NCBI GenBank assembly: GCA_017307915.1 | Contig: JAFKGG010000366.1 | Location: forward strand, 37,646-101,645 | Source of the DNA: Burkholderiales bacterium | GTDB lineage: Bacteria; Pseudomonadota; Gammaproteobacteria; Burkholderiales; Burkholderiaceae_E | Direction: 5' to 3' | DNA: 64,000 bases | Notes under the pieces: generated by a model | Database searches by the model: none | Seen by the model: only the letters and a program-made list of their open reading frames with translations | What the model was told of the DNA's origin: nothing | Shown: one piece after another, positions 32,984 through 41,994 of the stretch | Layout of the letters: every line of letters starts with the position of its first letter | Numbering within the stretch: the stretch's first letter is position 1 | Translations under genes and position numbers: made by a program

Positions 32984-34140
32984 TCAGATCAGCGCGCGCT
33001 CGCGCAGCGAACGCAAGCGCGCGGCATCGAGCCCCAGCTCGTCGGCCAGCACCTGCTCGGTATGCTCACCCAGCATCGGTACGGGCCGCGGCAGCACCGG
33101 CGTGCGCGAAAAGCGCAAGGGGCTGCGCAGGCTGGGCGCTTCGCCGCCGCGGCCATGCGGCAGGCGCTGCGCCAGCTCGCGATGGCAGGTCTGCTGATCG
33201 CTGAACACCTGCGCCATGTCGTTGATCGGTCCGCAAGGCACGCCGGCCTGCTCGAACGCGGCCAGCAGTTCGGCGCGCGAGCGCGAGACCAGCGAAGGCA
33301 GCAGCGCTTGGCGCAGTGCGGCGCGATTGGCCACGCGCAACGCATTGCTGCGAAAACGCGGGTCGTCGATCAGTTCCTGGCGCTGCAGCACGCAGCACAG
33401 CGCCTCGAACTGGCCGTTGTTGCCGGCAGCGACGATCAACTGGCCGTCGACGCACTCGAACACTTCCGAGGGCGCGGCGATCGGGTTGGTATTGCCCACG
33501 CGCGGCGGTGTCTTGCCGGTCATCAGATAGCCAAGCGCAAGGTGGCCGTTCAGCGACACCGATGCGTCGATCATCGCCGCGTCCAGGTACTGGCCGTGGC
33601 CGGTGGCAAGCCGGTGATACAGCGCGCCGAGCACGGCGATGACCGCGTACAGGCCGGTGACGACGTCGGCGATCGGAATGGCGGTGCGCATCGGCCCGCC
33701 GCCGGGTTCGCCATCGGGATGCCCGCAGGTGCTCATCAAGCCGGCCAGCCCTTGCAGGATGAAGTCGTAGGCCGGCGCAGCGCGCGCAGCGATTCGTAGT
33801 CCAGCCCGTAGCGGGCCAGCGTGCCGACCCGATAGTTCTCCACCACCACGTCGCAGCGCGCAGCCAGCTCGCGCGCCAGCGCCGCGCCTTCGCTGCTGGC
33901 GATGTCCAGCGTCACCGACTGCTTGCCGCGGTTGTAGGCCAGATACAGCGCCGAATCGTTGCTGTCGCAACCATTCGCATCGGGCAGGAACGGGCCCATG
34001 CGCCGCGTGTCGTCGCCCTCGCCGGGGCGTTCGATCTTGTAGACAGTGGCGCCCATGTCGGCCAGGATCTGCGTGCACAGCGGGCCGGCCACCACGCGCG
34101 TCAGGTCGAGCACTTTCAGCCCATCGAAGATGCCTGCCAT
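32984..34140 (-). pseudogene. CaiB/BaiF CoA-transferase, broken by internal deletion
   Basis: The first part (from ATG 34140, AAGGAG upstream) reads a normal CaiB N-terminus: GIFDGLKVLDLTRVVAGPLC, GKQSVTLDIASSEG and NYRVGTLARYGLDYESLRA. It then runs out of frame into a stop near 33736. The rest continues in another frame from PAYDFILQGLAGLMSTCGHP through IADVVTGLYAV to the stop at 32984. The roughly 20-residue stretch that normally links these (NPRxxYCSxxGFGQxGPY) is missing, so about 65-70 bases were lost near 33772-33786. The remnant follows the AtuA gene by 45 bp and was probably the last gene of that operon. Confidence 0.85.
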
Positions 34141-34184
34141 GATTTTGCTCACTCCTTGTCCAGCTTCGGCTGCCGCAGCCTCGG

Positions 34185-36029
34185 CTACGGCAGCGTCGCT
34201 TGCCAGCTCGCCGGTATCTCGATCGGAAAATCGAGCAGCATCTGCGCGAACGATTTACCCAGCGGATCGGAACGCAGACTGCATACTCCGCCGCCGCCCA
34301 GCGCGCCGTGCAGTACGAAGTTCAACGCGTACAGGCCCGGCACCTCGAAGCGTTCGACCGGGCCCGCCGCCAGATGCGCGAAATAGCCGCGCACCGCCTC
34401 GACGTTGAGCTGCGCGCGCAGCAGCGGCAGCCATTCGGGACGGCGCGCAATGACGCCGATGTTCTCGTCGTCGCCTTTGTCGCCGCTGCGTGCCCAGGCC
34501 AGCGTCACCAGCGGCACGGTAAGAGTCAGCGCGCTGCGCGGTGGCGCGGCGGTCGATGCATCGTTCGGCCGGCCCGTGCCGTCTTCGCTGGCCGGCGGCA
34601 ACTCGGGGCCGCCAGGCGGCGTCGGCACCGGCACGGCACCGCCATCGAGTTCGACGTGCAGCTTCACGGACTCTTTCGGCACCAGGAACGAGAACAGCTT
34701 GATCACCGGCTGCACGTCGGCGCGGCCGGCGAACGAGGAGCGCGTGCCCGGCCCCATCGAGGTGCCGGCCGACGCGCACTCGCGCTGCAGAAAAGCCAGC
34801 GCCTTCGGATCGACATGGCGCACGGCGATGCGCAGCACCACTTCGCGCGTAGGCAGCGTGCGCGCGTGCGGGCCGTAGTGCGATTCGCAGCCAAGCAGCT
34901 CGACGCAGGTTTCGCTGTAGTCGGCCATGCCGCGCGCCTGCATCTGCGCGCGCGTGCGCGCCAGCAGCGCGTCAGCGGTGCGGCGCGCCTTGGCCGGCGC
35001 ATCGATGCCGCGGATCGCCATCATCAATTGCAACTGGTAGCCGTCGCGCCAGGTGCCGTTGGCCTTGTAGCTGGCCGTCGGCGGCCGGCCGCGCGCGCCA
35101 CCGACGTGCACGCGGCCGGGTGCGCGCTGCTCGACGCTGACCTGTCGGAAATCACAGGTCACGTCGGGCATCAGGTAACGGGCCGGATCGCCGATCTCAT
35201 ACAGGATCTGCTCGGCGACCGCGCCAGGGTGGATCAGACCGCCGGTATCTTCGGGCTTGCCCAGCACGAAGCTGCCATCGGCGGCGCAGTCGATCACCGG
35301 GTAGCCGATGCGATCCCATCCCGGCACCTGCTGCCAGTCGGTGAACAGACCGCCGGTGGCCTGTGCGCCGCATTCGATCACGTGGCCGGCGAGCGTGCCG
35401 GCGGCCAGCCGGTCCCAGTCGGTCCACGACCAGCCGAACTCATGCACCAGCACGCCAAGCACCACGGCGCTGTCGACGCAACGGCCGGTGATGACGATCT
35501 CGGCGCCCATCGCCAGCGCCAGCGAAATGCCGCGCGCACCGGCGTAAGCATTGGCCGACCACAGCTCGGCCGGCGCCGGCGCGCCGCTGTGCAACTCGCA
35601 CAAGCCGGCTGCGCGCAAGGCTTCGAGCTGCGGCATCAGGTCATCGCCCGAAACGACCGCGATGCGCGGATTGAGCCCCTGCCTGCGCGCCTCGGCGGCC
35701 AGCGCATCGCGGCAGGCATGCGGATTCAAGCCGCCGGCATTGGCGATGACGCGCACGCCCCGCCGGCAGATCTCGGCCAGGTTCGGCGCCATTGCGGTGT
35801 GGACGAAATCGGTGGCGTAGCCCAGCGCCGCATCCTTGGCGCGGGCACGCGCCAGAATCGCCATCGTCGTTTCGGCCAGGTAGTCGTAGACCAGATAACG
35901 CAGCTCGGGCACGCGCAGCAGCTGCGGCGTGGCAATGGCCGAATCGCCCCAGAAACCCGCGGCGCCGCCGATGCGGATGGTGCGGCCGCCTCGAACCGCG
36001 GCCGCGCCCGTCTTGGCGGCGCGGCTCAT
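34185..36029 (-). CDS. Acyclic-terpene-utilisation AtuA-like protein (DUF1446)
   Basis: A 614-residue protein with the AtuA N-terminal region (RIGGAAGFWGDSAIA, LVYDYLAETTMAIL, VIANAGGLNPHAC, GAEIVITGRCVDSAVVLG). A C-terminal AtuA-like ferredoxin-fold segment follows (LAWARSGDKGDDENIGVIAR ... LYALNFVLHGALGGGG). Function in the family is not established; it accompanies geranyl-CoA carboxylase in terpene catabolism and occurs in other acyl-CoA carboxylation operons. The ATG at 36029 overlaps the biotin carboxylase stop by 4 bp. A long upstream in-frame extension is out of keeping with the family and was discarded. Confidence 0.9.
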   Translation of the reverse strand: MSRAAKTGAAAVRGGRTIRIGGAAGFWGDSAIATPQLLRVPELRYLVYDYLAETTMAILARARAKDAALGYATDFVHTAMAPNLAEICRRGVRVIANAGGLNPHACRDALAAEARRQGLNPRIAVVSGDDLMPQLEALRAAGLCELHSGAPAPAELWSANAYAGARGISLALAMGAEIVITGRCVDSAVVLGVLVHEFGWSWTDWDRLAAGTLAGHVIECGAQATGGLFTDWQQVPGWDRIGYPVIDCAADGSFVLGKPEDTGGLIHPGAVAEQILYEIGDPARYLMPDVTCDFRQVSVEQRAPGRVHVGGARGRPPTASYKANGTWRDGYQLQLMMAIRGIDAPAKARRTADALLARTRAQMQARGMADYSETCVELLGCESHYGPHARTLPTREVVLRIAVRHVDPKALAFLQRECASAGTSMGPGTRSSFAGRADVQPVIKLFSFLVPKESVKLHVELDGGAVPVPTPPGGPELPPASEDGTGRPNDASTAAPPRSALTLTVPLVTLAWARSGDKGDDENIGVIARRPEWLPLLRAQLNVEAVRGYFAHLAAGPVERFEVPGLYALNFVLHGALGGGGVCSLRSDPLGKSFAQMLLDFPIEIPASWQATLP

Positions 36030-38104
36030 GTGCTTTCCTCGATGCGCAGCAGCAGCGCGCCCTTGGCAGCCTGCCCCCCCGTGTGCACGTTCAGCTCGGC
36101 GACGCGGCCGCTGATGGGGGCGGTCAGCGTGTGTTCCATCTTCATCGCTTCCAGCACCAGCAGGCGCTGGCCGACCTGCACGCTGTCGCCGACCTGCACC
36201 GCCACGTCGACGACGCGGCCGGTGAGCGGCGCGGTGAGCGTACCGCCGCCGTTGCTCGATTGACGCGACGCCTTGCGCGCGTCGATGCATTCGAAGCTCC
36301 AGGCGCGACCATCGTGAAACAGGTGCAGTTGACCGTCGTGTACCGCGATCAGCGTGCGTTCGCTGATGCCGTCGCATTCGGCGCTCAGCGTGGCGCGCTC
36401 GGGGTCGAGCCAGCGGGCGTCGCGTAGGGTGAAGCGCTGCGGCGCGCTGTCGGCAGGGGCTGCGTCGCCGGCGGCAGCGCTGCTGCCCGCGCCGCCGCTG
36501 CCGCTAGACGTGCGATCGGCGAGATGCCGGCTGACGGTGACGACCCAATCGCCATGCGCACCCGCTGCCACCTGCACCGACCAGCGTGCATTGCTGCGCC
36601 CAAGTACCAGGTAGCCGGCGCCAGCACCGAGCACCGGGCTGGTCAACACCTCTTGTGCCGATGCCGGCCAGGCGCGCGCCAGCAGCGCGAACGCCGCCCA
36701 TGCGATGCAGCGTGAACCGGGCATCGCATTGGCGCCGGGTTGATCGCCGAAGCGCTCATGGATGAAGCCGGTATGTACGGCATGGCCATCGGCAAACACT
36801 CGATCGCTCAGGCAATCGGCCAGAAAGCCCTGGTTGCTGGGCAGCCCCAGCAGCACGCATTGCCGCACGGCCTGCAGCAGCTTGCGGCGCGCCTCGTCGC
36901 GCGTGCGGCCATGCGCGATCAGCTTGGCCACCATCGAATCGTAATGCGCCGACACCTCGCCGCCTTCGAGCAGCGCATGGTCGATGCGCACGTCGGCCGC
37001 TGCCGGCAAACGCCAGCGCAGCACCGGCCCGGTTTGCGGCAGGAAGCCCGCCGGCACGTCTTCGGCGGTCAGCCGCACTTCGATCGCATGGCCATGCAGG
37101 CGCAGTTCGTCTTGCCGCAACGCAAGCGGTTCGCCGGCGGCGATGCGCAGTTGCCACTCGACCAGGTCGAGCCCGGTGATCGCCTCGGTGACCGCATGCT
37201 CCACCTGCAGCCGCGTATTCATCTCCATGAAATAGAAGCGGCCTTCGCGATCGAGCAGGAATTCCATCGTGCCGGCGCCGACGTAGCCGATGGCGCGCGC
37301 GCTGCGCACGGCGGCCTCGCCCATCCGCGCGCGCAGCTCGGCATCGACGGCCGGCGACGGCGCTTCCTCGATCAGCTTCTGGTGGCGACGCTGCACCGAG
37401 CAATCGCGCTCGCCCAGATGCACCACATGCCCGTGCGCATCGGCCAGCACCTGGATCTCGACGTGGCGCGGCGCGATCACCGCGCGTTCCAGGATCAACT
37501 CGTCGGAACCGAAGGCGGCGCCGGCCTCGGAGCGCGCCGAAGCCAACGCCGCCGGCAATTGGTCGGCCGACGCGACCAGCCGCATGCCGCGCCCGCCGCC
37601 GCCGGCCGCGGCCTTCACCATCACCGGAAAGCCGATGTCGTCAGCGGCGCGCACGAAAGCAGCATCGCTTTGATCGCTGCCCTGGTACCCCGGGATGCAA
37701 GGCATGCCGGCCTCGATGAGCAGTCGCTTGGCCTGCGCCTTGTTGCCCATCGCGCGGATCGCGGCCGCCGGCGGGCCGATGAACACCAGCCCCGCCGCGC
37801 TCACCGCCTCGGCAAACTCGGCGTTCTCGGCCAGGAAGCCATAGCCCGGATGCACGGCATCGGCGCCGGCGCAGCGCGCGGCCTCGACGATCGCATCGAC
37901 GTTCAGGTAGGAAGCGCGCGGCGGCGCCGCGCCGATCAGCACCGAGCGATCGGCAGCGCGCACGTGCGGGCTGTCGCGGTCGGCTTCGGAATGCACGGCA
38001 AGCACGCCGTAGCCCAGCCGGCGCAGGCTGCGCATGATGCGCAAGGCGATCTCGCCGCGATTGGCGACGAGTACGGTATCAAACGGACGCACGATCGACG
38101 ACAT
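36026..38104 (-). CDS. Acyl-CoA carboxylase, biotin carboxylase / biotin-carrier subunit (AtuF/LiuD-like)
   Basis: A 692-residue fusion. Biotin carboxylase domain: VLVANRGEIALRIMRSLRRL, HPGYGFLAENAEFA, the glycine loop KAAAGGGGRGMRL and MEMNTRLQVEHAVTEAITG. BT linker. C-terminal biotinyl domain with LEAMKMEHTLTAPI. It carboxylates biotin with bicarbonate and ATP for the carboxyltransferase encoded three genes earlier. The ATG at 38104 is preferred. With the acyl-CoA dehydrogenase and AtuA, it points to a 3-methylcrotonyl-/geranyl-CoA-like carboxylation, though the exact acyl group is unknown. Confidence 0.92.
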   Translation of the reverse strand: MSSIVRPFDTVLVANRGEIALRIMRSLRRLGYGVLAVHSEADRDSPHVRAADRSVLIGAAPPRASYLNVDAIVEAARCAGADAVHPGYGFLAENAEFAEAVSAAGLVFIGPPAAAIRAMGNKAQAKRLLIEAGMPCIPGYQGSDQSDAAFVRAADDIGFPVMVKAAAGGGGRGMRLVASADQLPAALASARSEAGAAFGSDELILERAVIAPRHVEIQVLADAHGHVVHLGERDCSVQRRHQKLIEEAPSPAVDAELRARMGEAAVRSARAIGYVGAGTMEFLLDREGRFYFMEMNTRLQVEHAVTEAITGLDLVEWQLRIAAGEPLALRQDELRLHGHAIEVRLTAEDVPAGFLPQTGPVLRWRLPAAADVRIDHALLEGGEVSAHYDSMVAKLIAHGRTRDEARRKLLQAVRQCVLLGLPSNQGFLADCLSDRVFADGHAVHTGFIHERFGDQPGANAMPGSRCIAWAAFALLARAWPASAQEVLTSPVLGAGAGYLVLGRSNARWSVQVAAGAHGDWVVTVSRHLADRTSSGSGGAGSSAAAGDAAPADSAPQRFTLRDARWLDPERATLSAECDGISERTLIAVHDGQLHLFHDGRAWSFECIDARKASRQSSNGGGTLTAPLTGRVVDVAVQVGDSVQVGQRLLVLEAMKMEHTLTAPISGRVAELNVHTGGQAAKGALLLRIEEST

Positions 38105-38115
38105 TGCCTCGGGCC

Positions 38116-39279
38116 TCAACGATTCATGTCCATCAGGCCCATCTTGCGGGCGATGACCATCAGCATCACTTCATCAGCGCCGCCACCGATCGAGCCCAGC
38201 CGGTAGTCACGATAGGCGCGCGAGACGCGGTTGTCCCAGGTATAGCCCATGCCGCCCTGGAACTGCATGCACCAGTCGGCGATCTCCCGGCCCAGCCGGC
38301 CGGCCTTGAACTTGGCCATGGATGCCAGCTCGATGACGTCTTCGCCGCGCACGTAGGCGGCGGTGGCCGCGTAGGTCAGCGCGCGCAGCGCTTCGAGCTC
38401 GGTCTTCAGTTCGGCCAGCTTGTACTGGATGAACTGATTGTCGAGCAGCGGCTTGCCGAACGCGACGCGCTGACGCAGATAATCGGCGGTTTCCTCGATC
38501 AGCGCGATGCTGGCCAGCCGCCGCGCGGCGCCGTCGAGCCGTTCTTCCTGGAACTGCTTCATCTGGTAGATGAAGCCCATGCCCTCTTCGCCGATGCGGT
38601 GGCGCACCGGAACGCGCACTTCGTCGAAGAAGATCTGCGCGGTGTCGGAACTCCACATGCCGAACTTCCGGATCTTCTGTACTTCGACGCCGCGCGCGCG
38701 TCTACCGTTTTCCTTCAGCGGCACGATGATCAGCGACTTGTTCTTGTGCGCCGGGCCGTCAGAGGTGTTGCACAGCAGGCAGATCCAGTCGGCCTGCGTG
38801 CCGTTGGTGATCCACATCTTCGAGCCGCTGATCACGTAGTCGTCGCCGTCGCGCCGCGCGCGCGTCTTCAGCGAAGCCACGTCCGAGCCCGCGCCTTGTT
38901 CCGACACACCGATCGAAACCACCACCTCGCCGGCGATCGCCGGCGCCAGAAACTCGCGCTTCAATTCATCGGAACCGAAAGCCGCCAGCGCCGGCGTGGC
39001 CATGTTCGCCTGCACGCCGATGCCCATGCCGACGCCCTGCGCACGCGCATAGCCGATCGCCTCGGCAGCGGCCAGCGCATACGAGAAATCGAGCCCCAAT
39101 CCGCCGTAGGCTTCGGGCTTGGTGATGCCGAGCAGGCCGAGCTTGCCCAGCTTGCCGAACAGCTCGTGCGCCGGAAAGCACTCGGCGGCTTCCCATTCGT
39201 CGACGAAGGGATCGATCTCGGCGGCAACGAAGCGCCGCACGCTGTCCATCAGCTCGCGGTGTTCCTGGGTGTAGAGCAT
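38116..39279 (-). CDS. Acyl-CoA dehydrogenase (isovaleryl/citronellyl-CoA type)
   Basis: A 387-residue FAD enzyme: VVSIGVSEQGAGSDVASLKT, GSKMWITNGTQADW, RKFGMWSSDTAQIFFDEVRVP, EERLDGAARRLASIALIEET and FQGGMGYTWDNRVSRAYRDYRLGSIGGGADEVM. Its catalytic glutamate context is typical of enzymes in carboxylase operons. The ATG at 39279 has GGGAGA upstream and gives the standard LYTQEHRELMDSVRRFV N-terminus. It lies between the two carboxylase subunits, so it likely makes the enoyl-CoA that the carboxylase uses, as AtuD or LiuA do. Confidence 0.92.
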   Translation of the reverse strand: MLYTQEHRELMDSVRRFVAAEIDPFVDEWEAAECFPAHELFGKLGKLGLLGITKPEAYGGLGLDFSYALAAAEAIGYARAQGVGMGIGVQANMATPALAAFGSDELKREFLAPAIAGEVVVSIGVSEQGAGSDVASLKTRARRDGDDYVISGSKMWITNGTQADWICLLCNTSDGPAHKNKSLIIVPLKENGRRARGVEVQKIRKFGMWSSDTAQIFFDEVRVPVRHRIGEEGMGFIYQMKQFQEERLDGAARRLASIALIEETADYLRQRVAFGKPLLDNQFIQYKLAELKTELEALRALTYAATAAYVRGEDVIELASMAKFKAGRLGREIADWCMQFQGGMGYTWDNRVSRAYRDYRLGSIGGGADEVMLMVIARKMGLMDMNR

Positions 39280-39373
39280 GCTGTCTCCCGAAGTATCGTG
39301 GCGCCTTGTCGCCGCTCGTTCGCGCGTATCGTTGCGCGCTGCCGAGCAGGTCGGCCGCGGCAGCGCGCTTGCA

Positions 39374-41059
39374 CTAGAAACGCGCCACGCCGAACTGCAC
39401 CGGACGCGGCGTGTGCACCTGCGCTTCGCGCGCAGTGGCCAGCACGAAGGCCAGCACGGCGCGCGTATCGCGCGGGTCGATGACGCCGTCGTCGAGCAGA
39501 TGGCCGCTGGTGTAGAACGCGCCGGCCTGCCGCTCGAAGGTATCGATGATGTCGGCCTTCTGCGCCGCCAGCCGCTGTTCATCGACCGGGCGGCCGTTGC
39601 GCTCGGCCTGCTGGCGCGCGATGATTTCCAGCGTCATCGCGGCCTGCTCGCCGCCCATCACCGCGGTGCGGGCGTTGGGCCACGAGAAGCAGAAGCGCGG
39701 GTTGAACGCGCGCCCGCACATGCCGTAGTTGCCGGCGCCGAACGAAGCGCCGCAGTGGATCGTGATCTGCGGCACGCGCGCGTTCGACAGCGCCTGGATC
39801 ATCTTCGAGCCGTGCTTGATCATGCCGGCCTCTTCCGAGGCGCGGCCGACGATGAAGCCGGTGGTGTTCTGCAGATAGACGATCGGCGTGCCGGCCTGGT
39901 CGCATAGCTGGATGAACTGCGCCGCCTTGGTCGCGCCGGCCGGGTCGATCGGCCCGTTGTTGCTGATGAACGCGACCGGGTGGCCCTCGATGCGGCCATG
40001 GCCGCAGACGGTGGCCGGGCCGTAGTCGGGCTTGAAGTCCAGCCAGGCCGAATCATCGACCAGCCGCGCGATCACTTCGCGCATGTCGACCGGCTTGCGG
40101 TGTTCGAGCACCATGACGCCGGCCAGTTCGTCGGGCTCCAGGCGCGGCGGCAGCGAGGCGGCCGCACCATTTGCGACCAAAGCACCCGCCGAGGCCGCGA
40201 CGCTCGCTGAGCCTGCGCTGCTTGCCGCTACGCACGCTGCGCCCGACCGCGGCCACGGCAGCACGGCGACGATGTCACGCGCGATCGCGATCGCATGTGC
40301 GTCGTCTTCGGCGACGTATTCGGCCAAGCCGCTGACGCTGGCGTGCATGTCGGCGCCGCCCAGTTCTTCGTCGGTGGCGATCTCGCCGGTGGCGGCGCGC
40401 AGCAGCGGCGGCCCGGCCAGGAAGGCCTTGCCGCGCCCGCGCACCATCACCACGTAGTCGGACAAGCCCGGCATGTAGGCGCCGCCGGCGGTCGACGAGC
40501 CATGCACGACGGTGATCACCGGCAGGCCCGCGGCCGACTGCCGCGCCAGGTTGTAGAACATGCCGCCGCCGCGAATGAACTTGTCGACGCGGTATTTGCG
40601 CAGATTGGCGCCGGCCGATTCGACCAGGTGCACGAACGGCAGCCGGTTTTCCAGCGCGATCTGCTGGCAGCGCATCAGTTTCAGGTTGCCGCCTTCGGTG
40701 AGCGCGCCGGCGTCGATGCCGGAATCGGTGGCCACGATCATGCAGCGCACGCCGGCGACGAAGCCGATGCCGGCGATCTGCGCACCGCCGGGCGTGCAGC
40801 GTTCCAGGTCGACGTCATCCAGGCCGTAGCCGGCCAGCGTGGCCAGCGGCAGGAACGGCAACCCCGGGTCGAGCAGGCGCGCCACGCGCTCGCGCGGCAG
40901 CAGCGCGCCGCGCCTGGCGAAGCTGGCCGCGGCGCGCGCCGATGCGTCGACCGCGCGCTGCTCGAGCACGCGCAGTTGCGCGACCAGCTCCAGCATGCCG
41001 GCGCGCTGCGCCTGGAATGCCTGGGAAGCCGGTTGGATACGGGTTTCGAACGGTGTCAT
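39374..41059 (-). CDS. Acyl-CoA carboxylase, carboxyltransferase subunit (AtuC/LiuB-like)
   Basis: A 561-residue carboxyltransferase. N-lobe: RRGALLPRERVARLLDPG, LVESAGANLRK, VHGSSTAGGAYMPGLSDY. C-lobe: EEAGMIKHGSKMIQALSNA, ITIHCGASFGAGNYGMCGRAF, WPNARTAVMGGEQAA. About 35 alanine- and serine-rich residues join the two lobes, a longer linker than usual. It transfers CO2 from carboxybiotin to an enoyl-CoA and pairs with the biotin subunit of the same operon. It is the first gene of the operon, with an IclR-like inverted repeat about 103 bp upstream. Confidence 0.92.
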   Translation of the reverse strand: MTPFETRIQPASQAFQAQRAGMLELVAQLRVLEQRAVDASARAAASFARRGALLPRERVARLLDPGLPFLPLATLAGYGLDDVDLERCTPGGAQIAGIGFVAGVRCMIVATDSGIDAGALTEGGNLKLMRCQQIALENRLPFVHLVESAGANLRKYRVDKFIRGGGMFYNLARQSAAGLPVITVVHGSSTAGGAYMPGLSDYVVMVRGRGKAFLAGPPLLRAATGEIATDEELGGADMHASVSGLAEYVAEDDAHAIAIARDIVAVLPWPRSGAACVAASSAGSASVAASAGALVANGAAASLPPRLEPDELAGVMVLEHRKPVDMREVIARLVDDSAWLDFKPDYGPATVCGHGRIEGHPVAFISNNGPIDPAGATKAAQFIQLCDQAGTPIVYLQNTTGFIVGRASEEAGMIKHGSKMIQALSNARVPQITIHCGASFGAGNYGMCGRAFNPRFCFSWPNARTAVMGGEQAAMTLEIIARQQAERNGRPVDEQRLAAQKADIIDTFERQAGAFYTSGHLLDDGVIDPRDTRAVLAFVLATAREAQVHTPRPVQFGVARF

Positions 41060-41162
41060 GGTGGCTGCTGGCGTTTGGGTCGGCGCGCTGGCTTGTTGGC
41101 CCGGGCGCGCACGCGCATTGCAATCCGGCAGCGCGGCGGCCACAAGCGATTGCTGCGTCGAT

Positions 41163-41177
41163 GTTCACAATATGCAC
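41163..41177. promoter_or_regulatory. IclR-type inverted repeat upstream of carboxylase operon
   Basis: GTTCACAATATGCAC: half sites GTTCA and TGCAC around CAATA. The same motif with the half sites exchanged (GTGCACAATATGAAC) lies at 50777-50791 beside the IclR gene, with an identical spacer. Its near edge is 103 bp from the carboxyltransferase start. Confidence 0.5.
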
Positions 41178-41214
41178 GTTACAGGCACCCTTGTGTGCTC
41201 CGTACGTGCGCTGG

Positions 41215-41236
41215 GGGGCGCCCCTGCGGGCGCCCC
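41215..41236. terminator. Perfect 9-bp GC hairpin after the NsrR-like gene
   Basis: GGGGCGCCC (41215-41223) and GGGCGCCCC (41228-41236) pair perfectly around the tetraloop CTGC. It lies directly 3' of the NsrR-like gene stop (41239) and before the carboxylase promoter, so it probably insulates the two units. There is no T-tract, so rho-independent function is uncertain. Confidence 0.5.
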
Positions 41237-41238
41237 GC

Positions 41239-41766
41239 TCAGGAACGAGGTCCGGCCTGCCGTGCCGCACGGCCTGCGCTGCCGCGCGACCGGGCCACCG
41301 AGACGAGGCCCGTGCCGGCGCCGGTATCGATGCCGAGCAGCGCGGCGGCGGCATCCGGCGTGGTGACGGCCTCTTCGAGCGTGGTGCGATCGAGTTCGTG
41401 CAGGAAGGCGTCGGTGGCGCGCTTGAGCGCGCGATTCAGGTTGCAGGCGGGCTGGATCGCGCAGACGCCGGCGGCGTCCGACGCATGGCAGGCCACCACG
41501 GCGAAGTCCTTCTCGGCCAGCCGCACGATTTCGCCGATCGAGATCTGCCGCGGCGAGCGGGTCAGGCGCATGCCGCCGGCGCGGCCGCGCAAGGTCTCGA
41601 CCATGCCGCTGTGGCCCAGCTCCTGCACGATCTTCGTCAGGTGGCTGCGCGAGATGGCATAGGCGTCGGCGATCTCGTCGATGCGCGACAGCTCACCGCT
41701 CAAGTGCTTGACCGCGAGGAACATCATCACCCGCAGCGTATAGTCGGTATAGATGGTCAGCCGCAT
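41239..41766 (-). CDS. nsrR: NsrR-like Rrf2-family iron-sulfur regulator
   Basis: A 175-residue Rrf2 protein with a winged helix (RLTIYTDYTLRVMMFLAVK; ADAYAISRSHLTKIVQELG; RGRAGGMRLTR). The cluster-binding region has three cysteines arranged as in NsrR: ACHASDAAGVCAIQPACNL, followed by the typical ALKRATDAFLHELDRTTLEEAV. NsrR binds a [Fe-S] cluster destroyed by nitric oxide and represses genes until then. The ATG at 41766 aligns with the family start. It is divergent from sufB, with a near-consensus NsrR box in the 228-bp gap. IscR or another Rrf2 role is the alternative. Confidence 0.85.
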   Translation of the reverse strand: MRLTIYTDYTLRVMMFLAVKHLSGELSRIDEIADAYAISRSHLTKIVQELGHSGMVETLRGRAGGMRLTRSPRQISIGEIVRLAEKDFAVVACHASDAAGVCAIQPACNLNRALKRATDAFLHELDRTTLEEAVTTPDAAAALLGIDTGAGTGLVSVARSRGSAGRAARQAGPRS

Positions 41767-41942
41767 ATCAGCTCGTGGCATGGCCATGCGCGACACCGCC
41801 CATCGGTGGCTGCGCGTCCATCGGCCCTGCGTTCATTCGATGCTCATTGTTGGTTGGTTTCTTGATCGGCCGCAAACGAAAGCGATCGGCTTGGCCAGAA
41901 GCCCTGCCAGCAAGGTTGGTATGGCAGCCGGCGGCCCATCAA

Positions 41943-41965
41943 AAGATTCATACTAAATGAATCTT
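41943..41965. promoter_or_regulatory. NsrR-type operator in front of sufB
   Basis: A 23-bp inverted repeat made of AAGATTCATAC, one base, then AAATGAATCTT. The outer nine bases on each side are perfectly complementary. The published NsrR consensus is an 11-1-11 inverted repeat of AAGATGCATTT form, and this site differs at only a few positions. It lies 30 bp upstream of the sufB start and in the divergent region with the NsrR-like gene. Confidence 0.75.
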
Positions 41966-41994
41966 AAAGCCAGGTAAATGCAACGGTAGCGCCG

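Noticed and set aside
34200-36263. A 687-residue plus-strand frame
   Set aside because: It is antisense to the AtuA gene, low in hydrophobic core and rich in Arg and Ala; the minus strand carries clear family motifs.
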